Shown: piece by piece, positions 6,304-13,701 of the stretch
Numbering within the stretch: the first letter of the stretch is position 1
Layout: each line of letters begins with the position of its first letter
Source of the DNA: Candidatus Nitrosopumilus sp.
GTDB taxonomy: Archaea > Thermoproteota > Nitrososphaeria > Nitrososphaerales > Nitrosopumilaceae
NCBI GenBank assembly: GCA_011055585.1
Contig: DRGT01000064.1
Span: forward strand, 1 to 14,985
Direction: 5' to 3'
Length of the DNA: 14,985 nucleotides
Position numbers and translations under genes: made by a program
The notes under the pieces: model-generated
Database searches by the model: none
What the model saw: the letters and a program-made list of their open reading frames with translations, nothing else
What the model was told of the DNA's origin: nothing

Positions 6304-6864
6304 CTAGTCGTATATCATTAGTTTCTTCTCTTCAAGAAGTGCATGCAAATTATGAACAGAACGATATACATCTGCTTCTTTTTTTGCACCTGTACAAACA
6401 AGTTTTCCAGATGCAAATATCAGAATCACAGTTTTAGGATCAACCATTCTATGTATTAGACCAGGAAATTGTTCAGGCTCGTACATACTTCTTGGTAATG
6501 TTCTTGCAGCTTGCTCCAAGTGAATTTTTCCACCCAAGTTTATGGCAGCAACAATATTTTGAACAACAATTACTGCATCTTTTTTTATTTTGATACCTCC
6601 TTTACGAAGTTTCTGTACTACAGTTCTGACAGCTTTTATTGCCATTTCTTCAGATTTTGCTCCAGTACAAACCATTTTTCCAGTTCTAAAAATCAAAGTT
6701 GCCGTTTTAGGTGTTTTTAATCGAAATACTAATCCAGGAAATTGCTCAGGATGATATTCAGTATCTGGAAACTTTTCTGTTACTTCAATAAGATCAATTT
6801 TTTGGTCAACAGATGCTGAAGCTACAACATTTTCAATACTAACAATTGGCTTTGTTTGAGGCAT
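6304..6864 (-). CDS. tbp: TATA-box-binding protein (TBP)
   Basis: This 186-residue protein has the two TBP repeats: FPGLVFRLKTPKTATLIF (42-59) with TGKMVCTGAKS (61-71), and FPGLIHRMVDPKTVILIF (133-150) with SGKLVCTGAK (152-161). Length and repeat order match archaeal TBP, the factor that binds and bends the TATA box and recruits TFB and RNA polymerase. The first repeat has Phe and the second has His (residue 138) where many archaeal TBPs have Tyr. The ATG at 6864 follows AAAGGAGAG, but a TATA box lies only about 27 bases upstream, so the mRNA may be nearly leaderless and the purine tract part of the promoter. Only one copy is in this window. Confidence 0.96.
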   Translation of the reverse strand: MPQTKPIVSIENVVASASVDQKIDLIEVTEKFPDTEYHPEQFPGLVFRLKTPKTATLIFRTGKMVCTGAKSEEMAIKAVRTVVQKLRKGGIKIKKDAVIVVQNIVAAINLGGKIHLEQAARTLPRSMYEPEQFPGLIHRMVDPKTVILIFASGKLVCTGAKKEADVYRSVHNLHALLEEKKLMIYD

Positions 6865-6887
6865 TTTTACTCTCCTTTTAAAGCCCT

Positions 6888-6895
6888 TTATATAT
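6888..6895 (-). promoter_or_regulatory. TATA box of the TBP gene
   Basis: The minus strand reads TATATAAA within TCTATATATAAAGG, the strongest TATA box in the window, centred about 27 bases before the TBP ATG. This implies that transcription starts within a few bases of the start codon. TBP may therefore act on its own strong promoter. Confidence 0.6.
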
Positions 6896-6927
6896 AGATA
6901 GTAAGTCTTTATCCAAATTTAGAATTT

Positions 6928-7383
6928 TTAATGATGCCCTACCAACCGGTACCGCTGCTCTTCATCAATAATATCCATTGTCAATTCTTTTGTTTTGATG
7001 TCTGTTTTCGGAAGTTTAACATCAAAAAATCCTAACTTCCCTTTGTAAGGAATTGGAATTCTAAATGATTTTGGATTTTTTAGCACAAAACCATACTTAG
7101 TATTAAAAAAATCTGTTGATGCAAGATGTTTTTTGTAATCAGCTTTAATTTCTGATTTTGAATTGTATTTTTTTACATCAATGATCTCTACTTTCCCAAT
7201 GATAGCTCCTGTCACAAGTTTTTTTAAAATTTTTAATCTTTTACAATCATTTGTTCTAACCTTTAATGGCGAATGAACTAAAAACTCTCCGCGGAAATTA
7301 GTATTCCATTTTCTGAGCTCAATTGTTTTTTTTCCAGACACAATTAAATCTGCAAAAGGTTGTGAAACAGAAAGGCACTTCAT
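6928..7383 (-). CDS. ASCH-domain (PUA-like) protein, probable RNA-binding
   Basis: Residues 1-110 match the ASCH fold: LSVSQPFADLIVSGKKTIEL (4-23) followed by RKW, then GEFLVHSP (32-39), GAIIGKVEIIDV (60-71) and YGFVLKNP (98-105). ASCH domains are PUA-like beta barrels proposed to bind RNA or modified nucleotides; some relatives act in coactivation or hydrolyse modified nucleosides. Residues 122-151 are a charged tail ending in HH. There is no signal peptide, so it is cytosolic. Its ATG overlaps the stop of the upstream secreted-protein gene as ATGA, so translation is probably coupled. That partnership of a secreted sensor with a cytosolic RNA-binding protein is unusual. The domain call is strong; the specific role is not known. 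Confidence 0.85.
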   Translation of the reverse strand: MKCLSVSQPFADLIVSGKKTIELRKWNTNFRGEFLVHSPLKVRTNDCKRLKILKKLVTGAIIGKVEIIDVKKYNSKSEIKADYKKHLASTDFFNTKYGFVLKNPKSFRIPIPYKGKLGFFDVKLPKTDIKTKELTMDIIDEEQRYRLVGHH

Positions 7384-8147
7384 TTTTCAGTTGTTATTAA
7401 TTGTTCAACATTAATCACTGCTTTCATCACTCCAATAAAATTACCTTTATCATCAACGATCTTTAATGCTATATCAGAGGCATAAACTCCAGCACTTTCA
7501 TCAAAAACCCCCTCTTCAAGATAGATTCCATTTTGCCGTGCTTCAATCCACCATACTTCATCATTTTGAATATAATCAGATGTTTTTCCAGTCATGGCAA
7601 CATTGACACCATATGAATTGGTTACAAAAATTTCAGCATAAGTAAATAAAGAATCACTTTTCTGATCTTGTTCAACAATAGCTTGTAGAATTTTTGCAGC
7701 ATCATTTTTCATTAAATCATACATTAATGGAATAATTTGATTTTTTTCTGTTGAAACCCATTCTAATTCTCTATTTTCTATAAGAGAATTAAAATTTGGA
7801 TTTTCTGAAAATTCTTTATTTGATTCTTTTATTGTTTGTTGAATTTGAGCGTTATTTCGAAGGGCTTGAGATTGTTGAATTTTTTCATTTAATTCTGATT
7901 GAAAAATCTGCAGATTTTCTATAATTCTGTCATCAGATGATGGCAATATAATTATCTCATTTTCTACAAAATATTGAATGATATTGATAAATTCCAGGTC
8001 ACTGATTTGGCCTTGGACCCAAAATGTTACTGCTGTTTTAATCCAATCAGGAATAACTGATTCTTCTTGTGCAGAAGCTGAAATTGCAAATCCTATCATT
8101 ACAGCAAAAACAATTGAAGATATTACTGCCAACTTGCCCCTTTTCAA
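7380..8147 (-). CDS. Secreted or membrane-anchored protein with a Cache/PDC-like sensor domain
   Basis: Residues 1-26 are a signal peptide or anchor: KRGK, a hydrophobic core, then SASA|Q as a likely cleavage site. Residues 32-66 (IPDWIKTAVTFWVQGQISDL and following) match a short tryptophan-containing module I associate with exported thaumarchaeal proteins. Residues 75-112 are probably a coiled coil. Residues 140-255 look like a Cache/PDC extracellular sensor: FVTNSYGVNVAMTG (174-187), VWWIEARQNG (198-207), SAGVYASDIALKIVDDKG (218-235) and IGVMKAVINVEQL (238-250). Such domains usually feed a kinase or chemoreceptor in the same protein, but none follows here, so it would need a partner. The start is TTG at 8147, with no ATG in frame just upstream and a TATA-like box about 28 bases before. 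The stop overlaps the ASCH gene. Confidence 0.8.
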   Translation of the reverse strand: MKRGKLAVISSIVFAVMIGFAISASAQEESVIPDWIKTAVTFWVQGQISDLEFINIIQYFVENEIIILPSSDDRIIENLQIFQSELNEKIQQSQALRNNAQIQQTIKESNKEFSENPNFNSLIENRELEWVSTEKNQIIPLMYDLMKNDAAKILQAIVEQDQKSDSLFTYAEIFVTNSYGVNVAMTGKTSDYIQNDEVWWIEARQNGIYLEEGVFDESAGVYASDIALKIVDDKGNFIGVMKAVINVEQLITTEK

Positions 8148-8170
8148 ACTAGATGAAAATAATTTTCTGC

Positions 8171-8180
8171 AATAAATAAA
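8171..8180 (-). promoter_or_regulatory. TATA-like box for the Cache-like gene
   Basis: The minus strand reads TTTATTTATT, centred about 28 bases before the TTG start at 8147, compatible with a leaderless or near-leaderless mRNA for the Cache-like/ASCH pair. Confidence 0.4.
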
Positions 8181-8194
8181 CTGATCAGAAATTC

Positions 8195-9733
8195 TTATTC
8201 GGTAGCTACTTTGATAAATTCAGAAGGTTGTTTGCTTTTTGCTTGAGGCAGTTCTGATATCCCACCTTTCAAACTTTCAGTTACAATGCCTTTGCCTGCA
8301 AGTACTTTAACAGCCATCAACGAAGTATTTCCAGCCATGCAAACCAGCAACGACTTACCTTTAGACCCTTGCAGAGCTTTACTTAGCTCTTCTGGAATTT
8401 GTTGTGTTGCTAATAGTTGGTTAACGGTTCTTGCCTTTGGCACAGAGATCTTACTTTTATCAACGCCAAGAGATTTTGCAATTAGCTCTATTCCTTCTTC
8501 GCGTGGAGTATACTGGGCATGAATCCAGATTACTCTATCATAGTCGCCTACATTTGATGCAGCTTCCTGCAGGGAGACCTGAGTACGTTTCTGCTTCTTT
8601 CCAATCTCTTCGAAATTCTTTTTGTACTTTTGTATTCCATCAGCAACTATTACGACAAACTTTCCACCGCTGCCAAAGTTTGCCATCTGTATCACAGCAT
8701 ATAGTGCAAGAGCACTACTTTCTCCTATGTCGTGACCTTTGTCTACAAAAAACTTTAGAAGAAGTTCTGCCTGCTCAAAATCTACTTCATGTTCTCCAGC
8801 ATATTTCTCAGGTTCATATAACGTCAAGCCAGCTGCCTTGTCTTTTGTCCTAATTCCTCCAACATCTTGATTAGCAGGTGGAAATACTACATGCAACGAT
8901 TTTTTTCCATATTTTTCAGACAAGTATCTGCTCAAGCCACCAGACGTACCGCCCGTACCAAAGGTACAGACAATTTCAAAGTCTGCCAGTGAATTTCCTT
9001 TTTCATGTAATTGTTGATCTATCTCTACTGCGGTAATAGTTCTATGTACATCAATGTTCAGTTGGTTGTCATACTGTTCTGGGCAGAAACAACCGTAGAT
9101 CTTTGCAAGAAACTTTGCCAAGTTTATGATGTCTTGGGCAGCTAAAAGTGATTCTACCTCAGAGCTTTCTTTATCAAAAATAGCAGGATCAAAACCAAGC
9201 TCAGATAATTGTGAGCGAACATTAACGGCGGTTGCTTTTGCAGCCAAAAGATTTGGATTGTCTTTCATTCCTGGAGCAGGGCAGATGTCCATATCAAGAT
9301 CCATGATGCGAATATTCTCGTTTCTTAACTCCTCAAAGACTCCCTCCTGTAGCTGTCTTGAGACAAGCGCAACTACACTTAGTCCAAGTTTAGATAACAA
9401 CCCAAGGGCTATCCCAAAGTTGCCTGAGGTGGCCTCGATTATTGTCTGTCCACTTGTAAGCTTCCCTGTAAGAATGGCGTCATGGATTATGTGGACTGCA
9501 GGCCTGACTTTAATTGAGCCTGTTAGTAAATTAGAATCAAACTTGCCGAAAACTTTTAGATCTGCATCGGCAAGATTCAGGTTGTACACGTTTTTTGCAC
9601 ATTCTTTCAAATCTTCAGTAACATCAATCAGCGGTGTTGCGTTGACAACCTTTGCTTCGCCCTGTTTCTCTTCCAGATGAGGAACCTTACTCCATATCTC
9701 TTGTTCAAAGTGTTCAAGTAGAATGCTGTCCAT
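8195..9733 (-). CDS. Fold-type II PLP enzyme (cysteine-synthase-like) with C-terminal rhodanese-like domain
   Basis: Residues 30-370 follow the cysteine synthase / cystathionine beta-synthase pattern: NATPLIDV (31-38), GSIKVRPA (72-79) with probable PLP lysine K75, TSGNFGIALG (102-111), PEQYDNQ (218-224), the PLP-phosphate loop GTGGTSGG (259-266) and GESSALALYA (337-346). About 40 extra residues seem to be inserted around 149-190 (ICPAPGMKDNP and beyond). Residues 395-496 resemble a rhodanese: VIWIHA (401-406), LLVCMAGNTSLMAVKVL (462-478) with Cys465 in the active-loop position, and SLKGGISELP (487-496). A sulfur-handling beta-replacement enzyme is likely, but the substrate is unknown; threonine-synthase-like or other beta-elimination activity is possible. 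G+C is clearly higher than in the neighbours. It appears to be a single-gene transcript with a TATA-like box close to the ATG. Confidence 0.87.
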   Translation of the reverse strand: MDSILLEHFEQEIWSKVPHLEEKQGEAKVVNATPLIDVTEDLKECAKNVYNLNLADADLKVFGKFDSNLLTGSIKVRPAVHIIHDAILTGKLTSGQTIIEATSGNFGIALGLLSKLGLSVVALVSRQLQEGVFEELRNENIRIMDLDMDICPAPGMKDNPNLLAAKATAVNVRSQLSELGFDPAIFDKESSEVESLLAAQDIINLAKFLAKIYGCFCPEQYDNQLNIDVHRTITAVEIDQQLHEKGNSLADFEIVCTFGTGGTSGGLSRYLSEKYGKKSLHVVFPPANQDVGGIRTKDKAAGLTLYEPEKYAGEHEVDFEQAELLLKFFVDKGHDIGESSALALYAVIQMANFGSGGKFVVIVADGIQKYKKNFEEIGKKQKRTQVSLQEAASNVGDYDRVIWIHAQYTPREEGIELIAKSLGVDKSKISVPKARTVNQLLATQQIPEELSKALQGSKGKSLLVCMAGNTSLMAVKVLAGKGIVTESLKGGISELPQAKSKQPSEFIKVATE

Positions 9734-9750
9734 ATTGCTATCTGATTTTT

Positions 9751-9760
9751 ACTTAATTTA
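9751..9760 (-). promoter_or_regulatory. TATA-like box for the PLP-rhodanese gene
   Basis: The minus strand reads TAAATTAAGT about 24-26 bases before the ATG at 9733, again suggesting a leaderless mRNA. The interval to the next gene (9734-9794) shows nothing else. Confidence 0.35.
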
Positions 9761-9794
9761 GAACTTTGCTATATGGTTGCAAAAATTGTTTAGA

Positions 9795-11360
9795 TTAACC
9801 ATCTCCCAAAACATTTAGAACTTTTTTTGGAATATCATTTAACCTACTAACCGCAAGAGTTCTTTCATATCCTAAATGTCTTAGATTATTAGCTATCATT
9901 GTTGCCCGCATAGTATTTGGCCCTAACCCAATTGCAACCATCTTTATCCCAATTGATTTTAATGACTTTAGCATAGAGCGCACCGCTGTAGGATCTGAAG
10001 GTTCACCATCGGTTAGTGTTAGAAAAATGTCAGGTCTTTTTGATTGCATAATTGGATACATCTTGTCATACACTTCAGCCAATGGAGTGCCTCCATTTGC
10101 AACAATTTGTGCCAGTCTCTTAGCACAAACATTATTCCATTTCATATCGGCAGATTTTACTAGCCAACAAATAACTGAGCGTGCTTGGGTATTAAACGCA
10201 TAAACTGCAAATTTTATTTTTAGATAAGAAAGAACTTCACACAGTGCTAGAGTTGCTTTTTTGTATTCCAGTTGATCAGAAGCAATACTAGATGAATGAT
10301 CTAACAGAATTACAATTTTTGTTTTAATTGTCTTTTTTACATCAGTAAAAAATGGTTCATGACCCTCAATGTATGATTCTTCATCAAACTCTTCTCCAGA
10401 ACGAAGATGATGTTCTTTCCAGCCAGATTTCCAATCTTTGAATTTTGTTTTTAGGCTGTTAATAAGATCTAAATCATAAATTGTGGTTTCATCCACGCTT
10501 GTTGATTTTGGAATCTGCACTCCAATCGTTTCAACACCTAGACCCCTGTTTTCATTTTTCTTGTTTTCATCAAGCAAAACTTTGTATTCATCAAACACAT
10601 TCTCGCCTTTGGCAGCTGCCTTTGGATCAACTTTACCAAAATCTCCTTCACGATGTTTTGAAACTTTGATAAGGGATTTTAGAAGTTCTTCTTCGGTAAT
10701 TGCCATACCTGGTTTCATTTTTGGAATAGCTATTGGAATTGTCATTAAAGAATCAATATCTAAAATTTTGATTATTTCTGGAATTTGTTTTTCCATCCAT
10801 TCTGTTTCATAGTTGTTGTCAATTGTTTTTTGAAGAATTTTTTTTGCATATTTAGCTGCTTTGTATACCTTATCATAATGGCTTGCTTGGACTTCACCTT
10901 TTAATGCTCCAAACAAAAAATATTGGAAGAATGCTTCAACAATTCTTGGTTTTCCATAAATAGAGTTTAGTAATGGTCGATAATTCCATTGAAAACCATA
11001 ATTGAAAATAATTTCTTCATCCATCCCCCTCCATGTCTTTCTACCAAGTAATTCTATTCTTCTTGTCTCAATCGTGTTTAGAATAAACCCATAGGCATGA
11101 TCGCTACTGAGAATCTTTTTACAAAATCTTAGTCTCATTGATTCACACCATAAAGTTGCACGAAATTGTCTATATCTTTGAAAATCATTACCAACGTATT
11201 TTTCTATGGGAGATAAGATTACTCGTTTTTCTTTGAGTCTAGTTTTTATATCAGCTTTATCAGAAAATTCTACTGTAACATTTTCTTTTCCAGACCAACG
11301 TCTAACAAGAAATGTAGCAATTTCAATTAATGTGTCATGGCGAAAATTAAGTGCTTGCAT
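9795..11360 (-). CDS. VWA-domain protein of the CobT/NorD/CbbO type, partner of the adjacent AAA+ ATPase
   Basis: Residues 345-515 form a von Willebrand factor A domain with a complete metal-ion-dependent adhesion site: DHSSS (354-358), the Thr of GGTP (423-426) and TDGE (450-453). The N-terminal 200 residues include FRATLWCESMRLRF (66-79) and GFILNTIETRRIELLG (91-106), similar in style to the helical part of CobT and NorD proteins. Residues 215-330 are charged and probably flexible. Such proteins work with a MoxR-class ATPase to insert metals into, or reactivate, a metalloenzyme. Here the ATG follows the ATPase stop directly (TAGATG), so the two are cotranscribed. No membrane segment is seen. 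The client enzyme is not identifiable from the window. Confidence 0.87.
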   Translation of the reverse strand: MQALNFRHDTLIEIATFLVRRWSGKENVTVEFSDKADIKTRLKEKRVILSPIEKYVGNDFQRYRQFRATLWCESMRLRFCKKILSSDHAYGFILNTIETRRIELLGRKTWRGMDEEIIFNYGFQWNYRPLLNSIYGKPRIVEAFFQYFLFGALKGEVQASHYDKVYKAAKYAKKILQKTIDNNYETEWMEKQIPEIIKILDIDSLMTIPIAIPKMKPGMAITEEELLKSLIKVSKHREGDFGKVDPKAAAKGENVFDEYKVLLDENKKNENRGLGVETIGVQIPKSTSVDETTIYDLDLINSLKTKFKDWKSGWKEHHLRSGEEFDEESYIEGHEPFFTDVKKTIKTKIVILLDHSSSIASDQLEYKKATLALCEVLSYLKIKFAVYAFNTQARSVICWLVKSADMKWNNVCAKRLAQIVANGGTPLAEVYDKMYPIMQSKRPDIFLTLTDGEPSDPTAVRSMLKSLKSIGIKMVAIGLGPNTMRATMIANNLRHLGYERTLAVSRLNDIPKKVLNVLGDG

Positions 11361-12158
11361 CTAGTTACCAAACATTGAGGTAATGATGTCACTTACTTTT
11401 TGATATTCAACATTTCCCCATTGCGCATATACATTTCCAAAAACAATGTTTGCAGCTTCTTTTGTTGAAATTCCAGAATCAAGCATTTTACCATATGAAA
11501 TAGTTTCTCTTAGACTTGGAGAATAATATAACTCTTCAACTGCTGCAGCTTGACGCAAATTATTTGCAAGTTTTATTCCCTGAATGAGATCTTCTTCATT
11601 ATTTCCTGAAACATATTTTTTCACAATTTGTAATTCAATTTCTTCTGGTGGATATTCTAGTCTAATTCTTACAGGAAATCTACTAAGAATCTGTGGTGGC
11701 AGTTCTTTTGTTCCAACATGTGTTAGTGGATTAATTGTTGCAACAACAAACCAATCTTTATTTGCGTTTATCACTTCACCAGCAGATTCCTTTAGTACAA
11801 TTTGACGTCTGTCATCTAATGCCTCATCTAATCTCAAAAGAACATCTGGTTCAGAAGAATTTATCTCATCAAGATAAAGCATGCTTCCTTCTTTCATGGA
11901 TTTTATCAAAATTCCCTCATCAAAACCAACCGAGCCATCAGTTAGAGTTTTGGTTCCAACAAGATGGCTTTCTCTAGTTCTTAGACTAAAGTTAATACTT
12001 ACAAGTTTTTTTGATTTTCTTTTAGCAAAATCTCTCACCAAAGTAGTTTTTCCTGTACCTTTGGGACCAATAATGAGAACAAACAAGTCAGCATCATGTG
12101 CTTTGTTTAGAATATCTATTGAGTTATTCCAGTCTAGATAACTAGTTTCTTGTAACAA
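11361..12158 (-). CDS. MoxR/CbbQ/NorQ-like AAA+ ATPase
   Basis: This 265-residue protein carries Walker A GPKGTGKTT (31-39), Walker B MLYLDEIN (93-100), sensor 1 ATIN (140-143), a probable arginine finger in ILSRF (157-161) and a sensor-2-like SPSLRET (213-219). The block RRQIVLKESAGEVINANKDW (117-136) before sensor 1 closely follows the CbbQ/NirQ/NorQ layout, and length fits that group. These ATPases form hexameric rings that remodel a metalloenzyme together with a VWA partner, here the next gene. The start is TTG at 12158: an in-frame TGA lies two codons upstream, and no Met codon occurs before Walker A, so TTG is effectively forced. A TATA-like box about 28 bases upstream suggests a leaderless mRNA. 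Confidence 0.9.
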   Translation of the reverse strand: MLQETSYLDWNNSIDILNKAHDADLFVLIIGPKGTGKTTLVRDFAKRKSKKLVSINFSLRTRESHLVGTKTLTDGSVGFDEGILIKSMKEGSMLYLDEINSSEPDVLLRLDEALDDRRQIVLKESAGEVINANKDWFVVATINPLTHVGTKELPPQILSRFPVRIRLEYPPEEIELQIVKKYVSGNNEEDLIQGIKLANNLRQAAAVEELYYSPSLRETISYGKMLDSGISTKEAANIVFGNVYAQWGNVEYQKVSDIITSMFGN

Positions 12159-12180
12159 TGTTCATTGGAATTGGAACTTT

Positions 12181-12192
12181 TTTACAAATAAG
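12181..12192 (-). promoter_or_regulatory. TATA-like box for the AAA+/VWA operon
   Basis: The minus strand reads CTTATTTGTAAA, centred about 28 bases before the TTG start at 12158. Confidence 0.4.
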
Positions 12193-12194
12193 TC

Positions 12195-13652
12195 TTAGTT
12201 CTGGAAGGACATTAGTTTGATTTTAGATTCATCTAACACCCGATGTAATTTCTTACTCCAGTCGTAAAATCCATCAGGAGTTTCAGGATAATTGTAATAA
12301 TGCTCGGTAAGCCACTTGTTTTGTTGAGTCGTATATTTGAGTCCACTTGCAAGTGTTTTGTTAAGTGCACCGCGAATAATCAATCCTAATTTTCCAAGTC
12401 CACCAAAATCAGGATGTTCTCCCTTTGAAATTGCTTCAACGTCAAGATTTCCCAAAAAGTGTTTCATTCCATAACTAATTTGTTCATTTGTAAGAGTTTG
12501 AATTAAACTTCTAAATAATTCAAGACCAGCAGTTTTGTATCCATATTCATTGATGAATTCTTTGTTGTATTTCCATAACCCTTTCTCAGTTACATCTCCA
12601 GATTGTATTGCATCAACTGCACATTTTCCAATAATTGTTCCTGCAACTAATGCAGGTCCAATTCCTCCTGCATCAAGTGGTTTTGGCATCCAAGCAGAAT
12701 CTCCAACTATCACATACCCGTTTGCAACCATACAATCATTTTGTCTTCTAACCGAAACTTGGAAATTGCCTGTTACATTGTTTTTGTCTTCAGGATCAGT
12801 TGAAAGTTTTGGATTTTTTATTGCTCTATTTCTTTCAACGTATTCATTAATTAGAGTGGAAACATTGTCGTTTTTTCCTAATCTTTTGTTTCTTTTTTCT
12901 AAAAGTGTTTTTTCTATACCTAATCCAATGTTAACTTTGTTTTCACCTTTAGGGAAAACCCATGCATAGCCACCTGGTGCTATATCTTGATCCAAATGAA
13001 TAATACAATAATCAGGATCAAATTCAGACAAATCTTCTTCTCCTTTATCAAAATACATGATGTGTCTTCCAGTCGATTCAATATCGCGGCGATCAATTTT
13101 CTTTTCAACCTTATCTGAGTTTTGTAGTTGGTTTCTTAACATTGAAGTAACACCAGTTGCGTCTATTACAAGTTTAGCAGTTTTTTTGTATGGTTGTTTA
13201 TTTTTGTTATCTACTCCTTGGACTCCAATCACTTGACCGTTATCATAAAGCAGACCCGTTAGATTAATTTCAAAATCAAAATTAATTCCCATTTTTCTAG
13301 CTCTCTCATTCTGGCGCTCAGGAAGTTTTTGCCTATTGAGCATGTAACCTTCTCCATCAAAAGGAATCGAAGTTTCTCTATCTGGGGAAAATGCCATGAC
13401 TCCTTTTACTTTGTGTTCAATTTCTGGTTCAGTCCATGGAACTTTGATACGTTCTGTCATGTAATCAACAGTCTCTTTGCTGACTGCATCACCACAAATC
13501 CATCCACTGATACTTTTTTGACCTGGTAAATGACTAGGACTTCGGTCAATCACTAGAACCTTTAATCCTTGATTAGAATAATGTGCAACCGATTGAGCTG
13601 CTACAGAACCTGTCAGTCCTCCACCAGCTACAATTACATCGAAATCCGTCAC
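12195..13652 (-). CDS. Geranylgeranyl reductase family FAD-dependent enzyme
   Basis: Counting from the GTG at 13652 (485 residues), the protein starts with a Rossmann dinucleotide motif, VIVAGGGLTGSVAA (6-19). It has GQKSISGWICGD (44-55) with a conserved-type Cys, DATG (164-167), the substrate-side motif GGYAWVFPKG (227-236) and the second FAD motif GDSAWMPKPLDAGGIGPALV (317-336). These define the archaeal geranylgeranyl reductase family, which saturates the isoprenoid chains of membrane ether lipids at the membrane surface. Some relatives act on other polyprenyl substrates, so the exact substrate is inferred. The frame extends to a TTG at 13673, but GTG at 13652 is preferred: GGTG lies 6 bases upstream, a TATA-like box is centred 26 bases before it, and the usual short N-terminus before the Rossmann strand results. 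Confidence 0.87.
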   Translation of the reverse strand: MTDFDVIVAGGGLTGSVAAQSVAHYSNQGLKVLVIDRSPSHLPGQKSISGWICGDAVSKETVDYMTERIKVPWTEPEIEHKVKGVMAFSPDRETSIPFDGEGYMLNRQKLPERQNERARKMGINFDFEINLTGLLYDNGQVIGVQGVDNKNKQPYKKTAKLVIDATGVTSMLRNQLQNSDKVEKKIDRRDIESTGRHIMYFDKGEEDLSEFDPDYCIIHLDQDIAPGGYAWVFPKGENKVNIGLGIEKTLLEKRNKRLGKNDNVSTLINEYVERNRAIKNPKLSTDPEDKNNVTGNFQVSVRRQNDCMVANGYVIVGDSAWMPKPLDAGGIGPALVAGTIIGKCAVDAIQSGDVTEKGLWKYNKEFINEYGYKTAGLELFRSLIQTLTNEQISYGMKHFLGNLDVEAISKGEHPDFGGLGKLGLIIRGALNKTLASGLKYTTQQNKWLTEHYYNYPETPDGFYDWSKKLHRVLDESKIKLMSFQN

Positions 13653-13673
13653 AATCCCCACCCCGTTAATCAA

Positions 13674-13683
13674 TATTTAAAAT
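13674..13683 (-). promoter_or_regulatory. TATA-like box of the geranylgeranyl reductase gene
   Basis: The minus strand reads ATTTTAAATATT around this position, centred about 26 bases before the GTG at 13652. If used, it would exclude the longer TTG start at 13673, which lies at the edge of the box. Confidence 0.45.
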
Positions 13684-13701
13684 AATCTTGTTTTTCGGAT
13701 C

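Noticed and set aside
9126..9680. 184-codon open frame on the plus strand opposite the PLP-enzyme gene
   Set aside because: It is antisense to a gene with clear enzyme motifs, its product is Ser-rich without a recognisable domain, and the long frame follows from the raised G+C of the gene.
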